Shown here: one piece after another, positions 52,476 through 60,502 of the stretch | Numbering within the stretch: the stretch's first letter is position 1 | Layout of the letters: every line of letters begins with the position of its first letter | From: Hahella sp. HNIBRBA332 | GTDB taxonomy: Bacteria > Pseudomonadota > Gammaproteobacteria > Pseudomonadales > Oleiphilaceae | Assembly (NCBI RefSeq): GCF_030719035.1 | Contig: NZ_CP132203.1 | Location: 5,846,501 to 5,910,500 of the forward strand | DNA: 64,000 nt | Direction of reading: 5' to 3' | Notes under the pieces: model-generated | Seen by the model: the letters and a program-made list of their open reading frames with translations, nothing else | Database searches by the model: none | Told to the model about the DNA's origin: nothing | Program-made: the position numbers and the translations under genes

Positions 52476-54170
52476 ATGTCGATCAGCCTGCTTGTGAACC
52501 ATCTTGGTTATTCCTGTGACGCCGTCAAACGTTGCATCGTTCAAAGCCGGGAGCGATTAACCGGCTCGATGGCGCAACTGATCAGCGAGGACGGCGAGAT
52601 AGTGGCCCGGTTCGCCTTGGGAGATCCCATGCGCGCCGCCGGCTGGCACACAGGCGACTGTTACGTTTTGGACTTCAGTCAGGTCACGGAAGCGGGTCGC
52701 TATCGCTTTGAAATGGATGGCTGCGAGGTGGGCGGCGGTCGTCCACGCTCGCACTGGTTTGATATAGACTCAAGTATCGGACAGCGTTTGACGCCGCTGA
52801 TGACGGAATATTTCCGATTGATGCGGTGTCAGGGCCGCTATGACGACTATGATCGCAACCTGCCGTTTTTTGGTCAGCGTAAATCCGGGCGAGTCGATGT
52901 CAGCGGCGGCTGGTACGACGCCTCCGGAGATGTCAGCAAATACTTGAGCCATCTCTCCTACGCCAACTATATGGCCCCGCAACAGACGCCGCTGGTGGTG
53001 TGGAGTCTGCTGTCGGCGGCGCCGCGTCTGCCCAAGGCTGTTCAAGCTCAGGCGGGGGAAGAAGCGTTATACGGCGCGGATTTTCTGTGTCGGATGTTCG
53101 ATGAGGACGAGGGCTACTTTTACCAGATTGTATTTGACCGCTGGAGCAAGGACCCCGAACAGCGCAATATCTGCAACTACGCCACGCAGAAAGGCTACAA
53201 GAGCGAGCGCTGGGAGGCCAGTCTGCGCCAGGGCGGCGGTATGGCCATCGCCGCCCTGGCCGCCGCGGCGCAGTACAGTGTGGCCCTTGGCGTGTATGAC
53301 AAACCTTATCGACGCATCGCCGAGCGCGCCTTCGCTCATCTGCAGGAAAACAATCTCGCTTACCTGGATAATGGCAAGGAAAACATCATCGACGATTACT
53401 GCGCCTTGCTGGCGGCGGTGGAGCTGTTTCAGTTAACCGGACAGGAACGATACAGCCTGTACGCCACAGCGCGCATCCGCAATCTGGTCAACAAACAGAG
53501 TTGTGGCCATGGTTACGAGGGCTGGTGGCGGGTGGAGGAGGACAGTGACCGTCCTTTCTTCCACGCCTCCGATGAAGGGCTCCCCATTATCGCCCTGCTG
53601 AGGGCGCAGGAGGTGATGGATAGCGATATTCCGCTGCAGTTCTTCGTCCGCCGTGGGCTGGAGTTTTATCTCTCTATCAGCCGGGATGTGGACAACCCTT
53701 TCGGCTATCCCCGTCAGTTGGTGAAACCCCTCAAACAACGTCCGCGGGCGCAGTTTTTCTTCCCTCATAGCAATGAATCCGGCTATTGGTGGCAAGGGGA
53801 GAATGCGCGACTGGGCTCGCTGGCGGCGGCGTCCCGTTGGTATCGACGGCAGAACGACGTTCCTGAACGCCTGCAGGGAGAGCTGCGTGGATTTGAACAG
53901 AATTTGCAGAACTGGCTATTGGGACTCAACCCGTTCAACTGCTGCATGGTGGAAGGCGTGGGTCATGACAACCCGCAATACAGCGAACTTTATCCCGCCT
54001 CCCAAGGCGGGATTTGCAACGGCGTTACCTCCAGCCTACATGATGAAATGGACATCGCCATGATGGAGACGGAAGACCCGCTGCACAGTTGGCGCTGGAG
54101 CGAGCAATGGCTGCCCCACGCCGCCTGGTGGCTATTGGCCTTCTCCATGGAGGATCAGGGCGTTTCGTAG
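52476..54170 (+). CDS. Cytoplasmic GH9 glycoside hydrolase
   Basis: A 564-residue family 9 enzyme. An Ig-like CelD_N domain (about 3-95, LLVNHLGYSCDAVKRCIV) precedes the (alpha/alpha)6 barrel. The inverting base motif is GGWYDASGDVSKY (D148, D152), and the C-terminal end HSWRWSEQWLPHAAWWL is of the Vibrio/Photobacterium type. There is no signal peptide, so it acts on imported oligosaccharides. GH9 members beside such importers include cellodextrinases, and one from Photobacterium is reported as an exo-beta-D-glucosaminidase, so the substrate may be a glucan or chitosan oligomer. ATG 52476 follows CGGAA. Confidence 0.88.
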   Translation: MSISLLVNHLGYSCDAVKRCIVQSRERLTGSMAQLISEDGEIVARFALGDPMRAAGWHTGDCYVLDFSQVTEAGRYRFEMDGCEVGGGRPRSHWFDIDSSIGQRLTPLMTEYFRLMRCQGRYDDYDRNLPFFGQRKSGRVDVSGGWYDASGDVSKYLSHLSYANYMAPQQTPLVVWSLLSAAPRLPKAVQAQAGEEALYGADFLCRMFDEDEGYFYQIVFDRWSKDPEQRNICNYATQKGYKSERWEASLRQGGGMAIAALAAAAQYSVALGVYDKPYRRIAERAFAHLQENNLAYLDNGKENIIDDYCALLAAVELFQLTGQERYSLYATARIRNLVNKQSCGHGYEGWWRVEEDSDRPFFHASDEGLPIIALLRAQEVMDSDIPLQFFVRRGLEFYLSISRDVDNPFGYPRQLVKPLKQRPRAQFFFPHSNESGYWWQGENARLGSLAAASRWYRRQNDVPERLQGELRGFEQNLQNWLLGLNPFNCCMVEGVGHDNPQYSELYPASQGGICNGVTSSLHDEMDIAMMETEDPLHSWRWSEQWLPHAAWWLLAFSMEDQGVS

Positions 54171-54760
54171 CGGTAATGCCCGGTGATGGGATAATCGAAC
54201 AGCATGTCCTCCAATTTGGGACCACGTCCGATGTTGTGAACGATCATGGGGCGGCCGCTGAGCCAGTGTTTTTTATCCACGACGATGCCGATGTGAGGCA
54301 GATTGCCCGGCAGCATCCAGGTCACCAGATCGCCGGGCTGATAATCCTCCGCCTTGTCGGTGACGGGCAACGATTGGCCGTGACGGGAAAAGTAGGTCTG
54401 CAAATTGGGAACGCGACGGTGATCGATGTTGGCGTCCGGCTTTTTCAGTCCCCAGATCTTCGGATACCGCGAGAAATGCTGACGCATGTCCTCATGCACT
54501 TCTTGTTGCAGGTCCACGCCTAACTGGCGGTAAGCGCGTATCACCACATCGGTGCAGACGCCAGTGTTCGCCGGTACGTCGCCGTTGGGGTAGGGAATCC
54601 TGCGATAGCTGCCGTCATACACAACCTGATGATTCGTTCGCTCAAGCGCCGCGGTGGACAGGCGTTGAGAAAAGTCGCCGTCGGCCTGTGTCAACGCTGA
54701 GCAGAACGTCATGGCGGCGAACAGGAAAAGGCGCGCTTTGCAATGGACAATACAACGCAT
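54155..54760 (-). CDS. DUF1287 exported protein
   Basis: A 201-residue protein of the DUF1287 family (NlpC/P60-like fold, role unknown). A signal peptide (about 1-26) is followed by YDGSYRRIPYPNGDVPANTGVCTDVVIRAYRQ, with the conserved Cys in GVCTDV, and the His region LPHIGIVVDKK and IVHNIGRG that would complete a papain-like site. Its 3' end overlaps the convergent GH9 gene by 16 bp. It may act on cell-wall peptides, by fold only. Confidence 0.87.
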   Translation of the reverse strand: MRCIVHCKARLFLFAAMTFCSALTQADGDFSQRLSTAALERTNHQVVYDGSYRRIPYPNGDVPANTGVCTDVVIRAYRQLGVDLQQEVHEDMRQHFSRYPKIWGLKKPDANIDHRRVPNLQTYFSRHGQSLPVTDKAEDYQPGDLVTWMLPGNLPHIGIVVDKKHWLSGRPMIVHNIGRGPKLEDMLFDYPITGHYRYETP

Positions 54761-54882
54761 ATAGATAACATCTGCTTCTTAATTCATTCAGACGTCAGCA
54801 TGGCGGAAAGTGCAATGGAAAACCATTCGACTTCAGCGAATAATTCGACGCTTGCCGCAGCCTGCCGGACAGTCTCTTTTCT

Positions 54883-55626
54883 ATGACGCTTCTAGATCCC
54901 TCAATATTGGCTTTTCTCGCCGCCGTGGCCATATTCACCGGCTTCGTCAAAGCGGGCGTGCCGGCGTTGGGCGGTCTGATTTCCGCCGCCATGGCGTTGG
55001 TGTTTCCTCCCAAAGACGCCTTGGGAATCACCTTGCTGTATCTGCTGGCGGGGGATGTGGTGGCCGTCAGCCTGTACTGGCGGCAGGCGCATTGGAGTGA
55101 GCTGGGCAAGATGCTGCCTTCCATTTTTATCGGCATCGGGCTTGGCGCGCTGGCGCTGCAGTTTCTGGATAACGAGAGTCTGGGGCCTGTGATCGGCGTC
55201 TTGATTCTGATTCTGGTGGCGATGGAGCCGCTGCGGCCTTATATCACCGCCTGGGCGATGCAACGGCTGACCGCCGTGCGCTATTCCTCGGGGATCATGG
55301 CGGGTGTCGCCACGACCATCGGCAATGCCGCCGGTCCCATACTCACCCTGTATTTTTTATTGCTGAAAATCGATAAGCACGGTTTTATCGGCACCGCGGC
55401 GGTATTCTTTCTAATCGTCAACCTGACTAAGGTTCCGGTCTACGCCTATCTGGGCGTGCTCAAGGATTATTACCAGCTGAGCTATCTGGCGACAGTTCCC
55501 CTGGTGTTGCTCGGCGCCTACGCAGGACGCCATTTTCTGGTCTGGATACCACAACAATGGTTTAACCGCATCGCCCTGATCATGACCGGCGTAGCGGGAT
55601 TATGGTTATTGCTGCGGGCGCTCTGA
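54883..55626 (+). CDS. TSUP-family (TauE/SafE) membrane transporter
   Basis: A 247-residue permease with seven or eight helices. The two TauE halves are visible: FTGFVKAGVPALGGLISAAMAL at the start and SGIMAGVATTIGNAAGPILTLY in the middle. Family members export sulfite or organosulfur anions; the substrate here is unknown. It overlaps the convergent DUF1653 gene by 21 bp. Confidence 0.9.
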   Translation: MTLLDPSILAFLAAVAIFTGFVKAGVPALGGLISAAMALVFPPKDALGITLLYLLAGDVVAVSLYWRQAHWSELGKMLPSIFIGIGLGALALQFLDNESLGPVIGVLILILVAMEPLRPYITAWAMQRLTAVRYSSGIMAGVATTIGNAAGPILTLYFLLLKIDKHGFIGTAAVFFLIVNLTKVPVYAYLGVLKDYYQLSYLATVPLVLLGAYAGRHFLVWIPQQWFNRIALIMTGVAGLWLLLRAL

Positions 55627-55848
55627 GTCCGCTTCCGCGGGTCCGACATAGGCGAAACGTTTTACTTTGACCCCGTCTTTCTCGATGGTTTCATCAAACA
55701 TCGCCAACGGCCGCACCCACACGCCATAGTCGCCGTACAACGCGCGATACACCACAAACCACTCCTCCGTTTCCGAATGCCGCGCCACCTCCAATAACTG
55801 ATAGCGGGGTCCTTTGTAATGCTGGTAGATGCCTTTGGGTAAGTGCAT
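55606..55848 (-). CDS. DUF1653 protein
   Basis: An 80-residue protein of the DUF1653 family. The conserved core is PKGIYQHYKGPRYQLLEVARHSETEE, followed by VVYRALYGDYGVWVRPLAMF; a small beta-barrel, cytoplasmic, of unknown role. AAGGA lies 8 nt before the ATG. The tail overlaps the TSUP gene. Confidence 0.9.
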   Translation of the reverse strand: MHLPKGIYQHYKGPRYQLLEVARHSETEEWFVVYRALYGDYGVWVRPLAMFDETIEKDGVKVKRFAYVGPAEADSERPQQ

Positions 55849-55918
55849 GCAGGAATCCTTTGAGTCTCATTCTGTATGGACAAGCCCTGTGATGGGCGGC
55901 TGTCTTGTTGGCGGGGAA

Positions 55919-55964
55919 TAATAACGCATTATTAACATGGCGATAATATTGGCCTGTTAATAAT
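55919..55964. promoter_or_regulatory. Composite dyad upstream of DUF1653 gene
   Basis: ATTATTAACA (55928-55937) and TGTTAATAAT (55955-55964) are exact reverse complements 17 bp apart. Overlapping the left arm is a second palindrome, TAATAA-CGCA-TTATTA (55919-55934). The site lies 70-115 bp upstream of the DUF1653 start and may be an operator or a divergent promoter element. Confidence 0.45.
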
Positions 55965-55994
55965 CAGGCGCGCGCGGCGGCTAGCTGTGGGAGG

Positions 55995-56057
55995 CAGGGC
56001 CTGGCCTGTGAGGCCCTGTCGTTGCAGGCAAATAGAAGGAAGCTATTTGCTTGCCTG
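55995..56057. repeat. Two adjacent hairpins
   Basis: CAGGGCCT (55995-56002) pairs with AGGCCCTG (56011-56018); GCAAATAG (56028-56035) pairs with CTATTTGC (56043-56050), and the flanks CAGG and CCTG extend the second stem with a bulge. Neither is followed by a T-tract. They could belong to an unrecognised leader RNA or be a degenerate intergenic repeat. Confidence 0.4.
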
Positions 56058-56260
56058 ATAAATAGTATGCAATCTGCGCTTTCAACCTGATTCACATCAG
56101 CGTACCGCCCTCGCATTCACCAGAACAGGTAGTTCTCCATTTCTGGATAACCCTCTTTTTCCAACAAATATAGCGACAAAGTAGTTCATTCATCTCGCTA
56201 TTTGAGCCGCCATTTAGAGCTCGTCCGCCGGAACATAAAACGTGAATATTAATCATGTAA

Positions 56261-56277
56261 TGGGGTGACTATTTGCA
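56261..56277 (+). promoter_or_regulatory. Possible sigma-54 promoter of PEP-CTERM gene
   Basis: GG at 56263-56264 and TTGCA with GC at 56275-56276 have the exact -24/-12 spacing of RpoN promoters; the -12 half matches consensus fully and the -24 half is poor. It would give a 5' leader of about 170 nt. PEP-CTERM genes are known in several bacteria to be under RpoN with the PrsK/PrsR system. Confidence 0.35.
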
Positions 56278-56459
56278 AGTTTACTTAATCGTTGCGTTTG
56301 TAATTAACCATTTGATTTATATAAATTAAAGTAATTTTAATAAATGTCCTTCGAGTGATTGAAATGGATTTGTTTTATTGATTATAAAAATAGAATGACT
56401 CGAATAAAGATGAAATATCTGAGTTAGATAAAACAAATCAGTACACAAGGGGTGTAACA

Positions 56460-57893
56460 GTGAAGACGACTCAAGGTCTGGGATTTTTAACTTCATTAGT
56501 GTTTGTAAGCTGCGCGTCTGTTGCGCATGCGACAGTCATTGATTGGAGCAATACAAGCGGCGGTGATTTTAATAATGGCGCAAATTGGGCGGGAGGGACG
56601 GCGCCCGGGGCATCGGATACGGCGTCTTTTAACACCAATGCAGGTAGTTCCTATACCGCATCGTTGTCGGGAAACGCAGGTATTCGTGATGTCTCCGTGC
56701 AGAATGACCATGTTGTTATCGACCTCAATGAACATGATTTAACGATGCAGTCAGGCATCTCTGTGAATGGTAACGCCGATAGCTATTTGGTATTGAAGAA
56801 TGGCCAAGTGATTCGGGATAGAGACAGCGCAGAGTTGGCTACAATTCGGGTAGGAAGTGAGTCTGGCGCAAAAGGCAGTCTGACTCTGCAAGGGGCCAGC
56901 ATCGACAATGTCCACTCCGTATTAATCGGAGATGAGGGAGAGCTGGTAATATCCGAGGGCTCGCATTTGAACTTGTCGAATGGGATAAACGTGGAAAAAG
57001 GAGGAAGCTTGAAGGTATCGGGAACATTGGATGGATATCGTGATGCCAGCGTCGGCGGGAGCGCTAGATTTGATGGTGAAGTAGTAGTGGATAACGCTAG
57101 CGTTTATATGGATCGTTCTAGTAATCGCACATCCATTAATGGCGACTTTACTATTCAAAATAGTGCTGGGGCCTATTTCGGAGATCTATTTATAGGCGGA
57201 AACCTGAAAATGGATGGCACAGATGTCCGCTTAGAAGCTGATCGCCTGGAGATTGGTGGGACGGTTTCGTTCAATCTCGGAGGAGGGATTGTGTCTGATA
57301 GTAGTATTTCTATACTTTCAGATGGTCTGATGATTCTGGACAATGGGAGCTTGCTGGCGTATGAAGTGATAGTAGATGGAGGCGAACTTCACGCCGTTGG
57401 CGCCGTCGGCGGCATTGATGGTGACCTAATTAACTCTAATCATGGCGCCGTATATATTGGTCCCAACGGTAACAACCGAATCGCAAGCAATAGAGGCGAT
57501 TATGTTCAGGATAGTTCCAGCACTTTGGCATTGACGTTGGGTGATGAAGATGTATTGACTGGCTATAAGTTGATGATTACTGATGGCGAGGTTTATTTGG
57601 ATGGGACTTTAGAAATTGACTTGTGGGAGACTTTTAAACCCCAGCTGGATGACGAGTTCACCTTGATTACATCGGACTTCAATATCTACGGTATGTTCAG
57701 CAATTTTATACTGCCGAAACTAGATCCAGGCCTCGCCTGGGATTGGGGTGTCGAGCCAAGAAAATATGGTGGAAATCTGTTCAGCCTGAAAGTCGTGGAA
57801 GGCCATTCCGTGCCTGAACCCTACACCCTGGTTCTAATGACCATCGGCCTGGCTGGATTCGCTGGCGCGAGGCGCTTTCGTAAAGCGGCGTAA
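56460..57893 (+). CDS. PEP-CTERM surface protein
   Basis: A 477-residue exported protein. A signal peptide (1-25, cut after AHA) is followed by a beta-helix-like repetitive region with many Gly/Asn/Asp turns and short LTLQGASI, GGSLKVSG, SDGLMILDNGSL type strands, autotransporter-passenger-like. The C-terminus is VPEPYTLVLMTIGLAGFAG then RRFRKAA, a complete PEP-CTERM sorting signal for exosortase. It starts with GTG at 56460, preceded by AAGGGG. It is cysteine-poor after the signal. Likely an exopolysaccharide-associated matrix protein; no exosortase gene is in the window. Confidence 0.92.
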   Translation: MKTTQGLGFLTSLVFVSCASVAHATVIDWSNTSGGDFNNGANWAGGTAPGASDTASFNTNAGSSYTASLSGNAGIRDVSVQNDHVVIDLNEHDLTMQSGISVNGNADSYLVLKNGQVIRDRDSAELATIRVGSESGAKGSLTLQGASIDNVHSVLIGDEGELVISEGSHLNLSNGINVEKGGSLKVSGTLDGYRDASVGGSARFDGEVVVDNASVYMDRSSNRTSINGDFTIQNSAGAYFGDLFIGGNLKMDGTDVRLEADRLEIGGTVSFNLGGGIVSDSSISILSDGLMILDNGSLLAYEVIVDGGELHAVGAVGGIDGDLINSNHGAVYIGPNGNNRIASNRGDYVQDSSSTLALTLGDEDVLTGYKLMITDGEVYLDGTLEIDLWETFKPQLDDEFTLITSDFNIYGMFSNFILPKLDPGLAWDWGVEPRKYGGNLFSLKVVEGHSVPEPYTLVLMTIGLAGFAGARRFRKAA

Positions 57894-57915
57894 TTAGGCT
57901 CAAGCAGCTTTAAGT

Positions 57916-57959
57916 ATGGCTCGCTCTTCAAATGAAGTAGTTGGGCGGGCTATGTTTTT
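57916..57959 (+). terminator. Terminator after PEP-CTERM gene
   Basis: ATGGCTCGCTC (57916-57926) pairs with GGGCGGGCTAT (57943-57953) in RNA through eight Watson-Crick and three G-U pairs, followed by GTTTTTA. The wobble pairs make it directional for the plus strand. It stands 22 bp after the stop codon. Confidence 0.65.
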
Positions 57960-58040
57960 AGAATAATTTGACGTCTTGGCTAGAGAGTGGCATAGGATAT
58001 GCTAACGTCAGTATGTGAACGCTCATACAAGGAGGAAGGC

Positions 58041-58733
58041 ATGAGTCTCATTTCAATAGCGGAAAATCTCTGGATCTACAACGGCGAAGCGGTTCCCTAC
58101 TTTGGATTGGCGTATACCACCCGCATGACAGTGGTGCGCTTGTCCAACGGCGATATTCTTGTTCACTCCCCCATTCGTTACGATGAAAATTTAGCTCGGG
58201 AAGTGGCGGAGCTGGGACCGGTCAAATATCTGGTGACGCCCAATAAACTTCATCATTTATTTTTGCCTCAGTGGATGGCGCATTTCCCAGACGCCGCCTG
58301 CTATGGCACTCCTGGCTTGCAGGAAAAACGTAAGGATATTTCCTTCGATGGATTACTGGGCGAAAACCCGGAGCCTGGATGGGAAAAGGATATGGACCAG
58401 ACTTTGTTTCGCGGCAGTTTCGCCATGAAAGAAGCGGTTTTCTTTCATCGCAGCAGTCGCACTCTGATCCTTGGGGATTTGATCGAAAACTTCCGGATGG
58501 ACCACTTTCATGGTTGGCGACGCTGGGTCGCTTTGCTGACGGGGATTATCGCGCCTCATGGCAAGACGCCAATAGACTGGCGCCTTACGTTTATATTCGG
58601 CAGGTCCAAAGCCAGGGCCGCGCTACGCAAAATGCAGGCGTGGCGCCCGGACAACATTATCATTGCCCATGGCGAATGTGTGATCGGCCATGGCTCTGAG
58701 TTTCTGGCGCGGTCTTTTTCCTGGCTTAAATAG
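58041..58733 (+). CDS. DUF4336 protein (metallo-beta-lactamase-like fold)
   Basis: A 230-residue protein of the DUF4336 family, a group related to metallo-beta-lactamases but with altered metal motifs. Seen: NLWIYNGEAVPYFGL near the start, KYLVTPNKLHHLFLPQWMAHFPDA in place of HxHxDH, LILGDLIENF (conserved Asp) and IIIAHGECV. Whether it binds metal is uncertain. Start 58041 follows GGAGG; 57999 would add 14 residues. It is tail-to-tail with another MBL-fold gene. Confidence 0.87.
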   Translation: MSLISIAENLWIYNGEAVPYFGLAYTTRMTVVRLSNGDILVHSPIRYDENLAREVAELGPVKYLVTPNKLHHLFLPQWMAHFPDAACYGTPGLQEKRKDISFDGLLGENPEPGWEKDMDQTLFRGSFAMKEAVFFHRSSRTLILGDLIENFRMDHFHGWRRWVALLTGIIAPHGKTPIDWRLTFIFGRSKARAALRKMQAWRPDNIIIAHGECVIGHGSEFLARSFSWLK

Positions 58734-58752
58734 CAGGTCGGCGCGGGGCCGT

Positions 58753-59520
58753 CTACATCAGGTCGACCCCGCACTTCAGATCTTCGAACCAGGACAGGAA
58801 CTGGCCGATTTTGTCTTTGCCGAAAAACGGCTTACCGTGCTGCGGCAGCATCATTTCCACATCCAGTTTGCGCACCTGATTCACCCATGCCTGACAGGCT
58901 TTGTTAGAAGCCATATAGCGCTTATGAAAGCCTTCCATCAACGGGATATGCTTAGCCATATCCTGCACGGGCTCATGATCCCAGCCCGGCGTCATGGCGG
59001 CGCCGACGTCGCCGGAGAACAGGATTTTGCTGACTGGATCGTAGAAGTGAAAGTTACCAACTGAGTGTAAAAAGTGCGCAGGCACCGCGCGAATCTGGGA
59101 TTTGCCCAAGGGGATCTGCGCTCCGTCGTCCGGCAACTCCACCATGCGGTGGCTGAGAGATTTATTCATCTTTCCGGAGACGAACTCCGACACCAAATGC
59201 GGCAGGAAGCGAGCCCACAGACGTGAGGTTACTACCTGACAGTCAGTATGCATCAGCCAGCGCGGCAACGAAGTGATGATGTCCGGGTCCTGATGCGAGG
59301 CGAAGACATAACGCAGGGAGGACTTGATGGAAATGTGTTTGGACAGTTCAATGGAAAGCGGCGTGTAGGTCAGTTCGCCGCCGGGATCAAAGAGCGCGGC
59401 TTCGCCATGGTCCACGATGACCAATTGATTGCTGGGAATCGCTTCCCCTTCGACCAGACCGGTCAGGAACAGGCAGATATGCCCATTTTTATCATACAAC
59501 TTCATTGCTTTTTGGCTCAT
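58753..59520 (-). CDS. ODP-like MBL-fold diiron protein
   Basis: A 255-residue metallo-beta-lactamase-fold protein. The metal site resembles the oxygen-binding diiron protein (ODP)/flavodiiron class: FASHQDPDIITS in the first motif, then AHFLHSVGNF, LFSGDVGAA and MLPQHGKP. There is no flavodoxin domain. ODP proteins have been described as oxygen sensors or oxygen-binding proteins in anaerobes and spirochaetes; a role in O2 or NO sensing here is inference. No chemotaxis gene is near. Confidence 0.85.
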   Translation of the reverse strand: MSQKAMKLYDKNGHICLFLTGLVEGEAIPSNQLVIVDHGEAALFDPGGELTYTPLSIELSKHISIKSSLRYVFASHQDPDIITSLPRWLMHTDCQVVTSRLWARFLPHLVSEFVSGKMNKSLSHRMVELPDDGAQIPLGKSQIRAVPAHFLHSVGNFHFYDPVSKILFSGDVGAAMTPGWDHEPVQDMAKHIPLMEGFHKRYMASNKACQAWVNQVRKLDVEMMLPQHGKPFFGKDKIGQFLSWFEDLKCGVDLM

Positions 59521-59685
59521 ATTCCCTCCATAGCCATTCGGCGCTGGCCGTCTCGGTTAAAATTAAGACAACCTGACAAGAAAGCGGCGTATTGTACGTG
59601 GCAAGCCCGATGCGGCTCTGATATAGGTCAAAATGGAGAGGTTACGGAGGCCTGAACGATAAAGATATCAAGGAAAATAGGGGGC

Positions 59686-60369
59686 TCAGGCTTGTTCGAG
59701 CAGCTGTTCGACCAGGGGGACCACACCCTGGGTGGCGGGCTCATTGATCACTATTGCGTCGTGCGCCTCTGGATCAGCGTTAGGATCGACGATATACATG
59801 GTGACGCCGCGCATGCGCTTCTCCACCAGGTAAGCGGCGGGATATACCTCCAGAGACGTACCCACCACCAGCATGATGTCGGCGCTATGGACGATTTTCT
59901 GCGCCTGAGAGAACAAAGGGACAGGTTCGCCAAACCAGACTACGTCTGGTCGTAACTGGCTGCCTCTTTCGCATTTGTCGCCAATGTTGATGTCCCGATC
60001 GCCGTGCTGGTAAACCAGCTTAGGGTTCACTGAACTGCGGCTTTTCATCAACTCGCCATGGATATGCAGTACTTGACTGGAACCAGCGCGCTCATGCAGG
60101 TTATCCACATTCTGAGTGATGATGGACACCAGATAGCACTCCTCCAGCCGGCTCAGGGCGTAGTGCGCGGCGTTGGGCTGAGCTGCGGCCATGATGCGGC
60201 GTTGCGCGTTCCAGTAGGTCAGCACTTTTTCGCGATCTTTGCGCCAGCCTGTCAGAGAGGCGACTTCGTTATAGTCGGTGTCGCGCCAAAGGCCGTTTTC
60301 GCCACGATAAGTTTGAATGCCGCTTTCGGCGCTAATTCCGGCGCCTGTAATTACCACGATATGCTTCAT
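59686..60369 (-). CDS. Sir2-family NAD-dependent deacylase lacking zinc cysteines
   Basis: A 227-residue sirtuin. NAD-binding motifs are intact (GAGISAESGIQTYR, TQNVDNLH, VVGTSLEVYPAA), and the catalytic base is H104 in HIHGE. The small domain lacks the four zinc cysteines; only C133 remains in GDKCERGSQLRPDVVWFGE. The position that in CobB/SIRT5 holds the Tyr and Arg recognising acidic acyl groups reads YWNAQRR (52-58), giving Trp and Gln instead. It removes acyl groups from lysines with NAD; the preferred acyl group may differ from CobB. Divergent from the methyltransferase. Confidence 0.9.
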   Translation of the reverse strand: MKHIVVITGAGISAESGIQTYRGENGLWRDTDYNEVASLTGWRKDREKVLTYWNAQRRIMAAAQPNAAHYALSRLEECYLVSIITQNVDNLHERAGSSQVLHIHGELMKSRSSVNPKLVYQHGDRDINIGDKCERGSQLRPDVVWFGEPVPLFSQAQKIVHSADIMLVVGTSLEVYPAAYLVEKRMRGVTMYIVDPNADPEAHDAIVINEPATQGVVPLVEQLLEQA

Positions 60370-60502
60370 AAAAAACGTACTTCAATATTGGGGAAATGCA
60401 CTGAGCGTGCGAATCAGCATGCCAAACAATATGCCGTCCAGGCAACCTGGAATACCCCTGACGCTGAGTTACGTCAGCGCCAGTCGTTCACAAGGAGAGG
60501 CT

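Larger units (their letters stand above)
55849..56459. other. 611-bp AT-rich non-coding region
   Basis: This gap holds a composite dyad close to DUF1653 (55919-55964), two G+C-richer hairpins (55995-56057) and a possible sigma-54 promoter (56261-56277) for the PEP-CTERM gene. From about 56260 to 56450 the DNA is very AT-rich. No coding frame is supported. Confidence 0.5.
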
